A stretch of 64,000 nt of DNA from Leptolyngbya sp. NIES-2104. Its GTDB lineage: Bacteria; Cyanobacteriota; Cyanobacteriia; Leptolyngbyales; Leptolyngbyaceae. A program made the translations under genes and the position numbers. Where the stretch lies: NCBI RefSeq assembly GCF_001485215.1, contig NZ_BBWW01000002.1:254181-318180 (forward strand), read 5' to 3'. Below, piece by piece: positions 43,875-51,907 of this stretch. Position 1 is the first letter of the stretch, and each line of letters starts with the position of its first letter. The notes under the pieces are model-generated. The model did not search any database. It worked only from the letters and a program-made list of their open reading frames with translations, and was not told where the DNA came from.

Positions 43875-44237
43875 CTAGCGAGTGCAAGCCATTCTCGCGT
43901 TGCGCCATACGACATTGCGGAGATGGTGTCGATTATTTACGACAGGCGGAGTTGCAGAGGCAGCGTCGCCAGTACAGGAGTTCGATCGGGAAACAGGAGC
44001 AGCAGGCGGTTGAACGTCGATCGATTTCACTTCGCCTTTGTCCACCGCAGCTTGAGGCTTAGAATCTTGAGCATCTGAGGTAGGTTGAACCACTGGTTTA
44101 GCTTGAATGGTTCGGGACTGACCGAATTTCCAGATCTCAGGCTGACCGCTAACGGTGATCGGACTTGCGATCGCAGCACCCACCGAAACAATAGATGTTG
44201 CAACTAACATTGATGCCGCAGTGATTAACTGATTCAT
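43875..44237 (-). CDS. Small exported protein of the TTTCAT regulon
   Basis: A 120-residue protein with a signal peptide (MNQLITAASMLVATSIVSVGAAIAS, cleavage near there) and a GAGGAC ribosome-binding site. The mature part is rich in Ser, Pro, Ala and Val, with one cysteine pair (SNSCTGD, MACTR) and an HH. No known domain is recognised. A TTTCAT direct repeat lies 50 bp before the start, suggesting control by the island's two-component system. It may bind metal in the periplasm. Confidence 0.68.
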   Translation of the reverse strand: MNQLITAASMLVATSIVSVGAAIASPITVSGQPEIWKFGQSRTIQAKPVVQPTSDAQDSKPQAAVDKGEVKSIDVQPPAAPVSRSNSCTGDAASATPPVVNNRHHLRNVVWRNARMACTR

Positions 44238-44286
44238 GTGGGCTGTCCTCTATTTAGGATGATATTTATCAGTTTGCCTTCCGCAA

Positions 44287-44303
44287 ATGAAAGAACGATG
44301 AAA
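44287..44303 (-). promoter_or_regulatory. TTTCAT-N5-TTTCAT response-regulator site 1
   Basis: The plus strand reads ATGAAA, 5 nt, ATGAAA; on the gene's strand this is TTTCAT repeated at an 11-bp step. It is 50 bp before the small exported-protein gene. Confidence 0.72.
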
Positions 44304-44495
44304 AAACGTATCGCTGAGTAAACTTTTTCACCACAACTCAGAACTAAGGCAGAAATAACCTTACGGCTTCAACTTCATCCTTTAATCACGACGGTATTGA
44401 TGCTGAACTTCACAAACTTCATAAAACTTCACTCCGTAAATTCCGAAATTATAGCGCAGCGTCTTGATTCTTTCTAGAATTCTGGTGTTGAGATT

Positions 44496-45284
44496 GTGAA
44501 ATTTATGCATTTGATTCATCAATTCATGCTGACCTCTGCTTTGATCGCAGGTGTGAGCGTTCTTGCTCCGATCGGTCAAGCATCGGCTCGATCGCAGAAC
44601 TCGACTCCTACTGAAAGCGTCAATCTTGTGAATCAGGGTAAGCAACGCGCTCAGCAAGGCGACTTATCCGGCGCGATCGCACTTTACACGCAAGCCATTC
44701 AAGCGAGTCCAAAGTACGGCGATGCGTATCTTCACCGGGGATTAGCACTGCATGATTCTGGCAATCCTCAGCGAGCGATCGCAGATTTTGAGCAAGCGGT
44801 AAAACTAGAGCCGAACAATCCGAAAGCACTTTATAACCGGGGTGAAGTGCGATCGGACATCGGTGATTTGCAGAATGCTTATGCCGATCTGACTCAAGCG
44901 ATTCGACTGCAAGCTAACTATCCAGAGGCGTTTAATACTCGTGGTGTGGTGCAGGCAGGACGGGGAGATTTGAAGTCAGCGATTACAGATCTCTCCCAAG
45001 CGATTAAGTTGCGTCCGAACTATGCGGATGCGTTTTATAACCGAGGAAAAGCAAGAACTGAGAGCAAAGATGTCAATGGCGCGATCGCAGATTTCACCGC
45101 AGCCATTCGAGCGGATTCAAACTTAGCAGAAGCATATGGGAATCGTGGATTACTGTATGCTCAAACTGGAAATAAGGCATCAGCACTACAAGATCTGCAA
45201 ACGGCTGCAAAGCTATTTCAACAACAAGGAAACCAAGAAAGTTATCAAGAAACACTGTCCTATATTCAACAGCTTCAACGGTAA
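44496..45284 (+). CDS. Exported TPR-repeat protein
   Basis: A 262-residue protein. A GTG at 44496 and an ATG at 44505 are both possible starts. A signal peptide (MLTSALIAGVSVLAPIGQASA) precedes about six tetratricopeptide repeats, such as AYLHRGLALHDSGNPQRAIADFEQAVKLEPN and AFYNRGKARTESKDVNGAIADFTAAI. TPR proteins are protein-interaction scaffolds. It ends only 3 bp from the end of the convergent histidine kinase gene. Imperfect ACTTCAY repeats lie about 75 bp upstream. Its partner is unknown. Confidence 0.9.
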   Translation: MKFMHLIHQFMLTSALIAGVSVLAPIGQASARSQNSTPTESVNLVNQGKQRAQQGDLSGAIALYTQAIQASPKYGDAYLHRGLALHDSGNPQRAIADFEQAVKLEPNNPKALYNRGEVRSDIGDLQNAYADLTQAIRLQANYPEAFNTRGVVQAGRGDLKSAITDLSQAIKLRPNYADAFYNRGKARTESKDVNGAIADFTAAIRADSNLAEAYGNRGLLYAQTGNKASALQDLQTAAKLFQQQGNQESYQETLSYIQQLQR

Positions 45285-45287
45285 ACT

Positions 45288-46655
45288 TTAGACAAAATCG
45301 AGTTTGATTGGTAAAGAACGGCTTGATTTAAGCGGTAGGTGGACAATGAAAGTACTGCCGCTACTAATTTGACTTTGAGCGTGAATGCTTCCGTTATGAG
45401 CCTCTACGATTGCTTTAGCGATCGCGAGTCCCAATCCTGTCCCGCCACTGTTGCGCGATCGATCTGAATGAACCCGGTAGAAGCGATCGAATATGTGCAG
45501 CAAATCTTCCGCAGCAATTCCGATTCCGGTATCTTGAACCTGAATCACGGCTTGATCGCGCTCTTGATATAGTTTTAACGTGACTTTTCCAGCCGGAGTA
45601 TATCGAATCGCATTGGTCACCAGATTTGACAGTAAACGATAAATTTGATCCTCATCTGCCTCAATCTCTAAGGGTGTATTCGTTTGAATTTGATCGATTA
45701 ATCCTAAATTCGATGATTCTGCTAGGGCTGCAAACTCATCGATCAAGTCAAACATCAAATCATTCAAACAAAGTGTCTGTGGTTGGAAGGTTAATGTGTG
45801 TTGTTCTAAACGAGACAGCAGCAGCAAATCTTTGACCATTCCCAGAAATCGGCTGACCTGACGTTCCACTGTTGTAAAGGCTTCTCGCGATTCGGTTTGG
45901 CTGATTGTGGGCATTCGGAGGACTGAATCGATCGTGGCTAGAATCGCTGTAATCGGTGTTCGGAGTTCATGTGCCGCATCCGCCGTAAATTGCTGCATTT
46001 GTTGATACGATCGTTCAATTGGACGCATGGCGAGTCCTGCTAACCCCCAACTCGAAACCCCAACAAACAGCACTGAGATGGGCACAACTATCAATAAAAC
46101 TTGCTGAAATCCTGCTAATCGTCGATCGACTTCTTTGAGCGATCGACCGATCTGCAAATATCCCCAAGTTTCCTGCTCTTGAGTGTGAAGCGGCATCGTG
46201 ATTTGGTGATAGCGATCGCCCGAATCATCATAAAGCGTTTCCCACTCCCGGTTATTTGGGGTTAAGGGTAGCCCAGTAGATTTTAATCCACTGCTGGCAA
46301 TGAGTCGATCAGAACGACTGACAAACCTTAAATAGTAGTTATTCTGATAGACCTCCAACATTTCCTGATGATTGCTATCGATCGCAGCTTTAGAACAGGG
46401 ACGATCGACAAGACAGAGATCCGGCAGCATCTCCTGTAATTCAGGCGGCACTTCGTCAGGCTTTGATAAAACGTGTTCTAAATTCCGATGGAATGCTTTT
46501 GCAACACCTTGCAATTCTTGATCGACTGAATACAAATAAGCTTGAATTAAGACTTGATAAGTAATCAATCCAAAAACACCCAACAGCCCGCCCATTACGA
46601 TCGAGTAGCAAAGGGTTAACTGAAGGCGAGTTTGATTCAAAAGCTTAGATCGCAT
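45288..46655 (-). CDS. Sensor histidine kinase of the metal island
   Basis: A 455-residue kinase. Two membrane helices (residues about 13-33 and 183-205) enclose a periplasmic sensor domain of 150 residues with DLCLVDRPCSKAAI. A HAMP-like segment, then H-box AAHELRTPITAIL, N-box LVTNAIRYTP, and G boxes DTGIGIAAEDL and GGTGLGLAIAKAI follow. It should phosphorylate the OmpR-type regulator just upstream; the two overlap by 11 nt. The signal is likely a metal ion (Ni, Cu or Co) given the RND efflux genes and the cysteine pair. Confidence 0.93.
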   Translation of the reverse strand: MRSKLLNQTRLQLTLCYSIVMGGLLGVFGLITYQVLIQAYLYSVDQELQGVAKAFHRNLEHVLSKPDEVPPELQEMLPDLCLVDRPCSKAAIDSNHQEMLEVYQNNYYLRFVSRSDRLIASSGLKSTGLPLTPNNREWETLYDDSGDRYHQITMPLHTQEQETWGYLQIGRSLKEVDRRLAGFQQVLLIVVPISVLFVGVSSWGLAGLAMRPIERSYQQMQQFTADAAHELRTPITAILATIDSVLRMPTISQTESREAFTTVERQVSRFLGMVKDLLLLSRLEQHTLTFQPQTLCLNDLMFDLIDEFAALAESSNLGLIDQIQTNTPLEIEADEDQIYRLLSNLVTNAIRYTPAGKVTLKLYQERDQAVIQVQDTGIGIAAEDLLHIFDRFYRVHSDRSRNSGGTGLGLAIAKAIVEAHNGSIHAQSQISSGSTFIVHLPLKSSRSLPIKLDFV

Positions 46656-47340
46656 AGCGCGGATGGATGCGGTAACTGCCGCCAGGAATGGTTTCGATTA
46701 AATCACCACAGTCAATCTCAGCCAGTCGTTTTCGGAGCAGTCGAACTTGTGCAGCAACGACATTACTAATCCGTTCAGCGTCCAATTCATAAAGATAGTT
46801 GAGAATCTGGTCTCGGCTCATTGCTTGCTTTGGATGCTTCATGAAATACTCTAGAAGCTGAAATTCTTTCTTAGACAAGCGAGTGCTGCGGCAGGGTGTG
46901 TCTGGGAATTGACAAGTCAAAGTTCGATCGCCATAGTCCAAGGTGAGATAGCCGACTTGAAGCTGTTGGGTTTGAAACTGGGGTGATCGACGCTGTAGAG
47001 CGCGGAGTCTTGCTAATAGTTCTTCCATCCGAAACGGCTTGATCAAATAATCATCGGCTCCCGCATCGAGTCCAAGAACTTTATCTTCCCAGCGATCGCG
47101 AGCCGTGAGCAACAAAATCGGCATGGCGTTTTGTTGCGATCGCAGTCGTTTGCACAGTTCCAATCCGGTTAATCCAGGTAGCATCCAATCGAGGATCGCT
47201 AGGGTGTATTGAGACTGCTTGAGGCAATACCAAGCTTCATCGCCATTTTGTACCCAGTCCACGATAAATTGCTCCTGCTTCAAAGTGCGTTGGATCGCCG
47301 ATCCGACATCGAATTCATCCTCGACTAGCAGAATTTTCAT
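46645..47340 (-). CDS. OmpR-family response regulator (NrsR/CopR/RppA-like)
   Basis: A 231-residue regulator from ATG 47340 (MKILLVEDEFDVGSAI). The receiver has the acid pocket EDE, the phospho-acceptor aspartate ILDWMLPGLTGLELC and the lysine LIKPFRMEELL. The winged-helix DNA-binding domain is RLSKKEFQLLEYFMKHPKQAMSRDQIL, ending ETIPGGSYRIHP. It should bind tandem direct repeats about 11 bp apart, and such a repeat lies 110 bp upstream of its own start. It is the probable activator of the TTTCAT regulon. Confidence 0.93.
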   Translation of the reverse strand: MKILLVEDEFDVGSAIQRTLKQEQFIVDWVQNGDEAWYCLKQSQYTLAILDWMLPGLTGLELCKRLRSQQNAMPILLLTARDRWEDKVLGLDAGADDYLIKPFRMEELLARLRALQRRSPQFQTQQLQVGYLTLDYGDRTLTCQFPDTPCRSTRLSKKEFQLLEYFMKHPKQAMSRDQILNYLYELDAERISNVVAAQVRLLRKRLAEIDCGDLIETIPGGSYRIHPRYAI

Positions 47341-47449
47341 ACCTGCAAACTCTAAATCAGCGGTTTGAGCCTGTACCAGTGAATTATTATAGGCGGTGAG
47401 CATCTTAAAATTCGCGATCGCAACATAATTCTCAGTTTGACAAGCGACG

Positions 47450-47466
47450 ATGAAAGTCGAGTGAAA
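47450..47466 (-). promoter_or_regulatory. TTTCAT-N5-TTTCAT response-regulator site 2 (autoregulation)
   Basis: The plus strand reads ATGAAA, GTCGA, GTGAAA, followed by TTT. One base differs in the second half. It is 110 bp upstream of the response regulator. Confidence 0.7.
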
Positions 47467-47523
47467 TTTATATTTTGTTAGGAATGAGAGATTTCTGCAC
47501 AATCTCGGTGGAATTGGCTGCTC

Positions 47524-48399
47524 TTACCTGGCATCTCTTCTTACCGCTCTCAATTTTTCTGGATTGACTACCGCGAAGATGGATTGAATTTTTTCACCGA
47601 TAATATTGAAACTAAAAATGCTATGCGCTTCACCGTTCGTAAGGCGATTCAGAATTCCAAGCTGACCGTTCGTTTTTATGAGTTCAGGTAATAGAACTGG
47701 GGCTAAATTACTAGCTCGAATCGCAATTAAGAACCGAGCAATTTTCAAGTCGCCATACAAAGGTTTCTGTGCTGCGATCGCTTTTCCTCCTCCATCTGAC
47801 CAGAATGCAATGTCTTCTGACATTAGCGTGACTAGTCCTTCAAGATCGCCTTGATTCCAATAAGTTAGAAACTGCTCGATCAGAGCCTCTTGCGATCGAG
47901 CAGATATTTGCATCGTCGGTCGTCGAAGCACAAGATGCTGACGGGAGCGATGCACAATTTGACGGCAGTTTGAAACACTTTTACCCACCACTTGAGCAAT
48001 GTCTTCGTAATCATAGTCAAACACCTCGCGAAGTAAAAATACGGCTCTTTCGGTTGGTGATAGACATTCAAGCAGCATCAGAAACGCGAATGAAAGGGTT
48101 TCTGCTAATTCAGCATTGTCTTGAAAGTTCTCTGACGAATCGGTGAGCAAAGGCTCCGGTAGCCATGTTCCGATGTATCGCTCTCTCTGCACGCGGGCAG
48201 AGCGCAGTTGATCAATGCACAAGCGAGTCACCATACTGGATAAAAAAGCCTTTGGGGATTGCACCGTGCTGTCCGTCTTCTGCCAGCGTATCCAAGCTTC
48301 TTGTAGGATATCTTCGGCATCCGTGACCGTGCCTAGCATTCGATAGGCGATCGCAAACAGCAGCGATCGATACTGATTGAACACTTCTAATCGGTTCAT
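47524..48399 (-). CDS. ECF sigma factor of the ECF41 type with SnoaL-like domain
   Basis: A 291-residue protein. Sigma regions 2 and 4 are present: FAIAYRMLGTVTDAEDILQEAWIRWQ, then SPTERAVFLLREVFDYDYEDIAQVVGKSVSNCRQIVHR. The link contains GTWLPEPLL. The C-terminal SnoaL-like domain has DGGGKAIAAQKPLYG and ends VVNPEKL. WLPEP, DGGGK and NPxKL are the ECF41 signatures. In this class the extension regulates the sigma factor in place of an anti-sigma protein. It is 3 nt downstream of the azoreductase gene, a typical ECF41 partner type. Confidence 0.93.
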   Translation of the reverse strand: MNRLEVFNQYRSLLFAIAYRMLGTVTDAEDILQEAWIRWQKTDSTVQSPKAFLSSMVTRLCIDQLRSARVQRERYIGTWLPEPLLTDSSENFQDNAELAETLSFAFLMLLECLSPTERAVFLLREVFDYDYEDIAQVVGKSVSNCRQIVHRSRQHLVLRRPTMQISARSQEALIEQFLTYWNQGDLEGLVTLMSEDIAFWSDGGGKAIAAQKPLYGDLKIARFLIAIRASNLAPVLLPELIKTNGQLGILNRLTNGEAHSIFSFNIIGEKIQSIFAVVNPEKLRAVRRDAR

Positions 48400-48402
48400 T
48401 GT

Positions 48403-49026
48403 TCACCAAGTTTGAGCTAACTGTATCAGTGTTGTTTGCGCCTGCTTTATTTCCCGTTGTCGGATCGCATCGGACATAAATTGGTTGGGAACAGCAACGA
48501 TCGTAATGTCTTGAATGCCAATAAAATTTAGAATCGATCGCAAGTAAGTTTCACAAAAGTTCATCGCTCCGAGTGAACTATCAGGCGCAAAGTTTCCAGC
48601 ACTGGGCGTAATCACTAATGCTTTCTTGTTCGTCGCCAGTCCCTCAAAGCTAAACCGCTCTGAGTCAAACACAAACGTGCGGTTGACTCGGACAATGTTA
48701 TCTAAATATACCTTGAGCGTCGATGGGATACTGAAGTTGTACATTGGCACACCCAGCAATAGCTGATCTGCCCATAATAATTCCTCAATCAGTCGCTCAG
48801 AATCCGATAATACGGCTTGCATCTCTGATGTTTGCTGATCGATCGGAGTGTAGTTCGCGGTTGTCCATTGTTCTGTCGGATGTGCTGGGGGATGAATGCC
48901 TACATCTCGCTGCTTGTGTTGTGCATTGGGATGATGAGCTTGCCACAGTTGAACAAATTCGTCACTGAGGGCGCGAGAAATCGATTGTTCTAGCCGAACG
49001 CTGGATTGAATTTCAAGGAGCTTCAT
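48403..49026 (-). CDS. azoR: FMN-dependent NADH azoreductase/quinone reductase
   Basis: A 207-residue flavodoxin-fold enzyme, KLLEIQSSVRLEQSISRALSDEF. AzoR motifs include LLLGVPMYNFSIPSTLKVYLDNI, TFVFDSERFSFEGLATNKKALVI and PSAGNFAPD. It should reduce quinones or azo compounds with NADH. ECF41 sigma genes often neighbour oxidoreductases, so it may be a target of the sigma factor just downstream. Confidence 0.93.
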   Translation of the reverse strand: MKLLEIQSSVRLEQSISRALSDEFVQLWQAHHPNAQHKQRDVGIHPPAHPTEQWTTANYTPIDQQTSEMQAVLSDSERLIEELLWADQLLLGVPMYNFSIPSTLKVYLDNIVRVNRTFVFDSERFSFEGLATNKKALVITPSAGNFAPDSSLGAMNFCETYLRSILNFIGIQDITIVAVPNQFMSDAIRQREIKQAQTTLIQLAQTW

Positions 49027-49031
49027 GAGGG

Positions 49032-49721
49032 TTACAGGATGAATGGTTCATTAGATTTGCAGTGCTGTTGATAAATTTGCGCCAACTTGCCCAAATCAAG
49101 TTGAGCATCATCTTCGTTGATCGAACTTTTTTGATTCGTTTCCGACAGAAACCATTGAGCTAGAACTGCGATCGCATCGTTCAAATTTCTAAACTGCGGC
49201 TGTGTTGACAAGAAAGCTTCTGTCACCTTCATGGGCGGTAGTTTTGTGCCATTGGCACAGTAGACGATCGGATTTTCTGCATCTAAGCGCATCATGCAGT
49301 AGATCGTAGTATCGCTGTCGTTCAGAATTGCGATCGGCAGTAAATCGATCAAACACCTGCCAAGTTTGAGATGGCGATGTCCTGAGAGGGTATAATCGAG
49401 CGGCAAGAATTTGGCAATCATCCGACGGGAAGGATTGAGCTTGAGGTGAATTTCATTTTCTCGCCCCGATAACTCTCCATGCCATTTTCCTTTGAGTCTG
49501 AGCAGCTTTTCTGCTAGGCTCAGCTTTCCTGGCTTACTAGACAATCCATTGTGCCATTGATACAAGCCATAAGCTTCTGAAGGGAATTTCCATGAGAATC
49601 CAGCAGTTTGCGCCTCAATCTCTGATAGAGATAGACCAGGCTGTAAACGAGTCGCAATGGTTGGGGCAGCTTGATTCAATATTGTCTCGAAATGAGTGAG
49701 CGTTTCGAGCAAGTTGGGCAT
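49032..49721 (-). CDS. SMI1/KNR4 (SUKH) family protein
   Basis: A 229-residue protein from ATG 49721 (MPNLLETLTHFETILNQ). The SUKH pattern is seen: PGLSLSEIEAQTAGFSWKFPSEAYGLYQWHNGL. LPLDYTLSGHRHLKLGR and ILNDSDTTIYCMM form the remaining beta sheet. SUKH proteins are often immunity proteins for toxins or protein-interaction modules. No toxin gene is adjacent. It is 5 nt upstream of azoR. Confidence 0.82.
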   Translation of the reverse strand: MPNLLETLTHFETILNQAAPTIATRLQPGLSLSEIEAQTAGFSWKFPSEAYGLYQWHNGLSSKPGKLSLAEKLLRLKGKWHGELSGRENEIHLKLNPSRRMIAKFLPLDYTLSGHRHLKLGRCLIDLLPIAILNDSDTTIYCMMRLDAENPIVYCANGTKLPPMKVTEAFLSTQPQFRNLNDAIAVLAQWFLSETNQKSSINEDDAQLDLGKLAQIYQQHCKSNEPFIL

Positions 49722-49816
49722 ACAGTTTCTCCATCGTTCAGGCAATTTGCACTTCTTCAATCAAGACGAGAAAGGAGCTTGGATTGTGACAAGGCTGGAA
49801 AAATTGCGGTGCAAAA

Positions 49817-49831
49817 TGCCCCCTGGGGGCA
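49817..49831. promoter_or_regulatory. CsoR/InrS-type operator, exporter copy
   Basis: TGCCCCCTGGGGGCA is a perfect 7-1-7 palindrome followed by TATACT, in the promoter of the NrsD-like exporter 69 bp upstream of its ATG. It matches the operator in front of the csoR-like gene in design. Confidence 0.8.
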
Positions 49832-49899
49832 TATACTAGAAGCAACACTTCAATCAAAAACTTTGCAAGTACTTTTCATAACTTAACGGTAGTGAAATC

Positions 49900-51243
49900 A
49901 TGAGCCGCTTACCTCCTTTACTAAAAGGCTTGGAAAATCCAATTTTTGCGAGACTCTATCTCGCTCAGACCATTAATCTCGTTGGGGATTCGCTCACTTG
50001 GTTGGGTTTAGCACTCTTGGCGTTTGAGCTAGCTGGACAACAATCAGGCACAATTTTGGCGGGGGCGCTGACGCTACGGGTCATGGCGTTTGTCGTGTTG
50101 TCTCCGCTCGCAGGCGCGATCGCGGATCGAGTTGATCGCAAACGCCTAATGATCTTGACTCATCTCGCACGAATGTTTCTTGTCTGCTTGCTACCGTTCG
50201 TGACTCAGGTATGGCAGATTTATGCGATCGTGTTGGCGCTGAATGCGTTCTATGCGTTTTTCACGCCCACTTACACCGCAACGATTCCACTCGTGACCGG
50301 AGAAGAGAACTATCCGCACGCGATCGCATTATCAAGTGCAACTTATCAATTTCTTGGTGTTCTAGGACCTGGATTAGCGGGAAGCATCGCTGCTTTTGTC
50401 GGCACACGGCAAGTTTTCTTCTTAGACGGATTGACATTTTTAGCGGCAACGATTTTGCTGTTCACTTTGCCCGGACAACTCATGGTTCGTCAAAGCCAAC
50501 AATCAGCCAGAACAGTGCATCAAACGATCCAAGATATTCGGACTGGAACCACTTGCTTATGGAGCGATCCAGTATTGCGATCGGCTTTAGTGATGCAGTT
50601 TGTTGCCGCGATCGCAGGGGCAGAAATTTTGGTCAACACAGTCGGTTACATTCAAGGCTCGCTCCAACTTGGCAAGCTTGAATACAGTTGGACAATGGCA
50701 GCCTTTGGAATTGGGGCAACGCTAGCATCGATTGGGTTAGGCAATGCGACTCAAAACATCAGAAAAAATCAACTCATTTATGTTGGAACAATTTTGCTCA
50801 CAGTCGCACTCTTACCTGCTAACTTTGTCAATCTTCAAGGATTGTTGATCCTATGGCTGATAGCTGGAGCCGGAGAAACTTTGGTCAACGTCCCGACTCA
50901 AACTTTGATCGCCGATCGCATTGCGGTAGAAGTTCAAGGAAGAGTGTATGGCGCTCATTTTGCCTGGAGTCATCTATGGTGGGCATTTGCTTATCCGATC
51001 GCGGGCTGGATGGGGAGCCATGCACCAAACTATTCTTTTTTCTACAGCGGCTTCATTGGACTTGGACTTGCGATCGTCTTATTTTTTATGTTCAAGCCTT
51101 GGCGACACAGAGATTCAAATTCGGGGATCTGGCATGACCATGATCATGTTCACAATGAGCAGCATCAGCACAACCATTTCCCGAATTTAACCGAAGGCTC
51201 TCATCGTCATTTACACTTTCATACGATGCAGCAGGAACATTAA
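49900..51243 (+). CDS. nrsD: MFS metal exporter, NrsD-like, with His-rich tail
   Basis: A 447-residue major facilitator. The start FARLYLAQTINLVGDSLTWLGLALLAFEL and GAIADRVDRKRLMIL (motif A) are MFS. About 12 membrane helices follow. The C-terminal 37 residues are His-rich (IWHDHDHVHNEQHQHNHF, then SHRHLHFH), as in nickel exporter NrsD. The operator upstream points to the csoR-like repressor. It should pump nickel (or a similar metal) out of the cell. Confidence 0.88.
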   Translation: MSRLPPLLKGLENPIFARLYLAQTINLVGDSLTWLGLALLAFELAGQQSGTILAGALTLRVMAFVVLSPLAGAIADRVDRKRLMILTHLARMFLVCLLPFVTQVWQIYAIVLALNAFYAFFTPTYTATIPLVTGEENYPHAIALSSATYQFLGVLGPGLAGSIAAFVGTRQVFFLDGLTFLAATILLFTLPGQLMVRQSQQSARTVHQTIQDIRTGTTCLWSDPVLRSALVMQFVAAIAGAEILVNTVGYIQGSLQLGKLEYSWTMAAFGIGATLASIGLGNATQNIRKNQLIYVGTILLTVALLPANFVNLQGLLILWLIAGAGETLVNVPTQTLIADRIAVEVQGRVYGAHFAWSHLWWAFAYPIAGWMGSHAPNYSFFYSGFIGLGLAIVLFFMFKPWRHRDSNSGIWHDHDHVHNEQHQHNHFPNLTEGSHRHLHFHTMQQEH

Positions 51244-51257
51244 ATCTGATTGCTAAT

Positions 51258-51295
51258 CTACAAGCAGGTCGAAATCTACTTGAACCTGCTTGTAG
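51258..51295. terminator. Strong bidirectional terminator hairpin
   Basis: CTACAAGCAGGT (51258-51269) pairs perfectly with ACCTGCTTGTAG (51284-51295); flanking T and A extend it to 13 bp. It lies between convergent nrsD-like and lipoprotein genes. Confidence 0.75.
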
Positions 51296-51309
51296 AAAGA
51301 CCGTTAGAA

Positions 51310-51864
51310 CTATTGCTTAAAGCTAAAACGGCTGTTCATTTTCTTGCCTTCTATGTCCGAAAGAATCGCGACGTTGTACTCTCCAGCGATCGCTTTCGGT
51401 AGGATCGCTTTGTACACTTTCTCGCCTGCATCGTATTTCATGTCCAGAGCTTGTTGCGTTCCATCTGGCAACTGAAGCTGAGCCGTGACTGTTGCAGTGG
51501 TGACAGGCGTATGCGCTTCGCCTTTGCCAATCATGAAATCTAAGCTCACACCATTGTCAGCTTTGTGCGTTAAAAACTCTAGATGGTACTCTCCCGTCTC
51601 AACAACTTGCCCTCCCATGCCATGACCGCCATTCTTGTCACCATGCCCCTCACCTTCTTTATGGCTGTGACCATCTTCTTTGTGAGGTTCTTGAGCTTTT
51701 GACTCGCCGGGAGCCGTTGCTGCTACAGGAGCCGTTGTTGCTGTAGCAGCAGGTTGATTCGCAGTTTCGTTCGACTTGCTTGCATTACTCCCACTGCTAC
51801 AAGCCCCTAAACCAATTAAGCTCAAGCTGCCCAACGTCAGAATCATCAACTTAACAAATTTCAT
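51310..51864 (-). CDS. His-rich lipoprotein, last gene of the RND operon
   Basis: A 184-residue protein with GGAG before ATG 51864. Its lipobox is LSLIGLGAC, so the mature protein is anchored by lipid. A disordered Ala/Thr-rich link and a His/Gly-rich metal-binding-like stretch (HKEDGHSHKEGEGHGDK, then GGHGMGG) precede a beta domain (GEYHLEFLTHKADNGVSLDFMIGKG, ending NVAILSDIEGKKMNSRFSF). It may capture metal in the periplasm for the RND pump. It is 43 nt downstream of czcA. Confidence 0.85.
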   Translation of the reverse strand: MKFVKLMILTLGSLSLIGLGACSSGSNASKSNETANQPAATATTAPVAATAPGESKAQEPHKEDGHSHKEGEGHGDKNGGHGMGGQVVETGEYHLEFLTHKADNGVSLDFMIGKGEAHTPVTTATVTAQLQLPDGTQQALDMKYDAGEKVYKAILPKAIAGEYNVAILSDIEGKKMNSRFSFKQ

Positions 51865-51907
51865 CAGTTCACTCCGATTTGATCAATGGAAAAAATTAGA
51901 ACAACAC

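Noticed and set aside
44408..44432. Eighth response-regulator site (CTTCAC/CTTCAT/CTTCAC) before the TPR gene
   Set aside because: The step is 9-10 bp rather than 11 and the core differs from TTTCAT, so it was not counted.
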